From contig JACPHN010000034.1 in the NCBI GenBank assembly GCA_016188575.1, positions 1 to 64,000 of the forward strand: a DNA stretch of 64,000 bases. Direction: 5' to 3'. The notes under the pieces were generated by a model. The model was not told the DNA's origin. It worked only from the letters and a program-made list of their open reading frames with translations, and did no database searches. Each line of letters opens with the position of its first letter. The first letter of the stretch is position 1. This document shows positions 62,697-64,000 of this stretch, piece by piece. The position numbers and the translations under genes were made by a program. This stretch comes from Candidatus Schekmanbacteria bacterium. Its GTDB lineage: Bacteria; CSSED10-310; JACPHN01.

Positions 62697-63065
62697 CCCC
62701 TCGGCCGCAAGCGGCGGCACGGATAGCGCTGGCGCCTCCGCTCCCAGGCCGCCCCGGAGGCGCAGGCGGAGGCGAAGGCGGAGCCGAGATAGCAGGGAGC
62801 CGGGCATGATCCGATGATCTCGTGACGGTGGTATCGCGCGTGCACGTCCATGAGAAAGATACCACCGAAGTCGACGCGACAGCGCCCCCCTCCGTTCCTC
62901 CGTCCGCAAACGCGGGAAGGCGAGGTGGGGGTCTTCGTGACGCGCCTACCGCGCAGCTCGTTGTCGCGCCGGCGGTGGAATCAGGCCTCGGGACGCCGCC
63001 CGCCGGGTCAACAGCTCGGGAACACCACCCGAGGGGCACCGGCGTATTGATGGACGCGACAAGAA
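62697..63065. other. Gap with repeat copy 4 and hexanucleotide repeats
   Basis: This 369-base gap lies upstream of the GT9 gene. Near 62750-62790 there is a run of GGCGNAG/GGCGGA hexamers, and at 62876-62960 the dispersed repeat. No gene is supported here. Confidence 0.4.
62876..62960 (+). repeat. Dispersed GC-rich hairpin repeat, copy 4
   Basis: CGACAGCGCCCCCCTCCGT, CGCGGGAAGGCGAGGTGGGG, TCTTCGTGACGC and ACCGCGCAGCTCG occur in the same order and spacing as copy 2 (32163-32248). The centre forms a hairpin of the CCGC/GCGG type. Confidence 0.72.
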
Positions 63066-63434
63066 ATGCCGGACTATACTGGACCCAGGCTCCCGGTTGC
63101 GGCACCCGCTCGCTTCGCGGGAAGCGCTGAATGCCACCTGCATCGACGCGAAGGAGATCCCCACCTGGCGCGACCCCTGTCCCGCGACACCCACCCTACG
63201 GCCGAGGACGTCCAGATCGCACTTCTCAGCAGCATGCCCGCCTGGCGAAAGGTCGAGCTGACGTGCGACGCCTGCCGCACTGCCCGCCTGTTGGCACTCG
63301 CCGGCCTTCGGGACCGTCATCCAACCGAACCCCCGGCCTTGCTCGCTCGGCGGCTTGCGGCGATTCTGCTCGGTGACGAGCTCGCTGAACGCGTCTACGG
63401 CCCGGGTCCAGGGAGGAACACCGCTGGTTTCTGA
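63066..63434 (+). CDS. Small helical protein preceding a nucleotidyltransferase
   Basis: A frame of up to 122 codons. Its C-terminal ~85 residues (DTHPTAEDVQIALLSSMPAWRKVELTCDACRTARLLALAGL; HPTEPPALLARRLAAILLGDELAERVYG) match a small helical family often found directly upstream of nucleotidyltransferase-type genes. The function is not known; the pair behaves like a toxin-antitoxin-type unit in gene order. The first ATG is at 63066, but a strong AAGGAG at 63151-63156 lies eight bases before an in-frame CTG at 63165 near the start of the conserved part, so the true start may be there. The stop is 10 bases before the likely start of the next gene. Confidence 0.6.
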   Translation: MPDYTGPRLPVAAPARFAGSAECHLHRREGDPHLARPLSRDTHPTAEDVQIALLSSMPAWRKVELTCDACRTARLLALAGLRDRHPTEPPALLARRLAAILLGDELAERVYGPGPGRNTAGF

Positions 63435-63444
63435 AGAGCTTTCC

Positions 63445-63741
63445 GTGATTCTCCAGGTCGTCGACGTGCTTGAAGATCTGGCCATCCCCTTTCACCTTGG
63501 CGGGTCTTTCGCGAGCTCGATTCATGGTGCGCCCAGGCAGACTCGGGACGCTGACCTCGTCGCCGATCTTGGCATGAGCCACGTGGCGAAGCTGGTTTCT
63601 CGTCTGGAGAGGGATTTCTATGTGGATGCCGAGATGATTCGCGAGGCGGTTGCGCGCAGAAGCAGCTTCAACGCCATCCACTTCGCCACCAGCTTCAAGG
63701 TGGATCTGAGTCTCCCCACGGCTAAAGCCGGGGGGTTCTGA
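63445..63741 (+). pseudogene. Nucleotidyltransferase-like protein, cut by an insertion
   Basis: The remaining ~90 residues contain the family motif FHLGGSFASSIHGAPRQTRDADLVADL: the G-G-S and the D-x-D metal-binding pair of a polymerase-beta-like nucleotidyltransferase. After FKVDL, where related proteins go on for another ~80 residues, the frame runs into the hairpin end of an IS200/IS605-like element and stops within ten codons. The best start is GTG 63445 with GAAGAG upstream. Loss of the C-terminal half probably inactivates it. It follows the small helical gene by 10 bases. Confidence 0.65.
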
Positions 63742-64000
63742 ACGGAAGAATCTTCTGCACACACCTTCGCAAGAGAAGCGGGCGAACGGCATGCGCAAAA
63801 GACCTGGCCTTTTCGGGGCTCTCGCAATCAACCAACGGGCTTGATGCTACAACATCCGACTTGGCGGTTGGACCTTGCAAACAATGTCCAGCCACCAGGT
63901 CCCGGTCCTTGCAAACCTTGCGGTTTGTGCTCCGGCCGATCTCAGCCGCCATCCGTTCAGCTTTCGCGGGCAAACCACTCTGTCCCGCCTGCACAGCGCC
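63711..64000 (-). mobile_element. Right end of an IS200/IS605-type element (runs off the window)
   Basis: The hairpin CCCCACGGC-TAAA-GCCGGGGG (63713-63734) is the subterminal hairpin of IS200/IS605 right ends; on the minus strand it translates to the familiar PPGFSRGE. The ~260 bases up to the window edge, read leftward, have no tnpB zinc-finger codons, so they would be the tnpB 3' region where the guide (omega) RNA of such elements is made. The tnpB gene itself must lie beyond 64000. The call rests mainly on the hairpin and on the interrupted gene. Confidence 0.5.

Noticed and set aside
1-64000. CRISPR arrays, rRNA or tRNA genes
   Set aside because: No regularly spaced direct repeats of CRISPR size and no rRNA or tRNA sequence were seen on reading both strands.

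Overview
The window is GC-rich (roughly two-thirds G+C by eye) bacterial DNA with no rRNA, tRNA or CRISPR array that I can see. A GT9 heptosyltransferase and a beta-barrel protein point to a Gram-negative cell. A SpoIVB-type S55 peptidase, two very large kinase-AAA-TPR proteins, an FHA protein, a HEAT-CheX protein and many long secreted proteins of unknown function fit the old 'Deltaproteobacteria' (Myxococcota/Desulfobacterota/Binatota-like lineages). This is an inference from gene content; no taxonomic marker was compared.

Layout. 1-7.9 kb is a mobile-element zone: the end of a DUF3987 protein, an integron whose integrase is transcribed in the same direction as its cassettes (intI, putative attI, a HEAT-repeat cassette with an intact attC, a BrnT/BrnA toxin-antitoxin cassette with a half attC), a DruA-like DUF4338 gene, an IS66 transposase, and the 3' remnant of a group II intron (RT tail plus domains V and VI). 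7.9-14.1 kb is core genome: thpR-recA behind two adjacent perfect palindromes, a beta-barrel protein, and a serS-zinc knuckle-DnaJ/TPR-SurA-like operon. 14.6-25.5 kb holds an S55 peptidase, a secreted beta-propeller protein, a Ser/Thr kinase, a C39-like lipoprotein, and two linked secreted proteins. The first of those two sits behind a promoter with ten G between consensus-like -35 and -10 boxes. 25.8-36.4 kb has a kinase-AAA-TPR protein, a fibronectin-III surface protein, a HEAT/double-CheX protein and a polytopic membrane protein, with two copies of a ~165 bp repeat. 36.4-47.4 kb is one leftward operon: 2-oxoacid:ferredoxin oxidoreductase korA-korB followed by two giant proteins (about 1,370 and 1,320 residues) built from PFOR-like and ferredoxin-like modules. 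47.6-62.7 kb has an MFS transporter, a CBM9-like secreted protein, a DtxR/MntR regulator, an acyltransferase-epimerase pair, an FHA-TM-TPR protein, a second kinase-AAA-TPR protein and a GT9 glycosyltransferase. The right edge has a small protein and a nucleotidyltransferase cut by the end of an IS200/IS605-type element.

How the parts work together. The korAB cluster is the clearest metabolic unit: reduced ferredoxin made by KorAB could be handled by the Fe-S-bearing giant proteins translated from the same message. The kinases, FHA and CheX proteins form a signalling-rich background. A family of ~80 bp GC-rich hairpin repeats is scattered through many intergenic gaps and helps decide several start codons.
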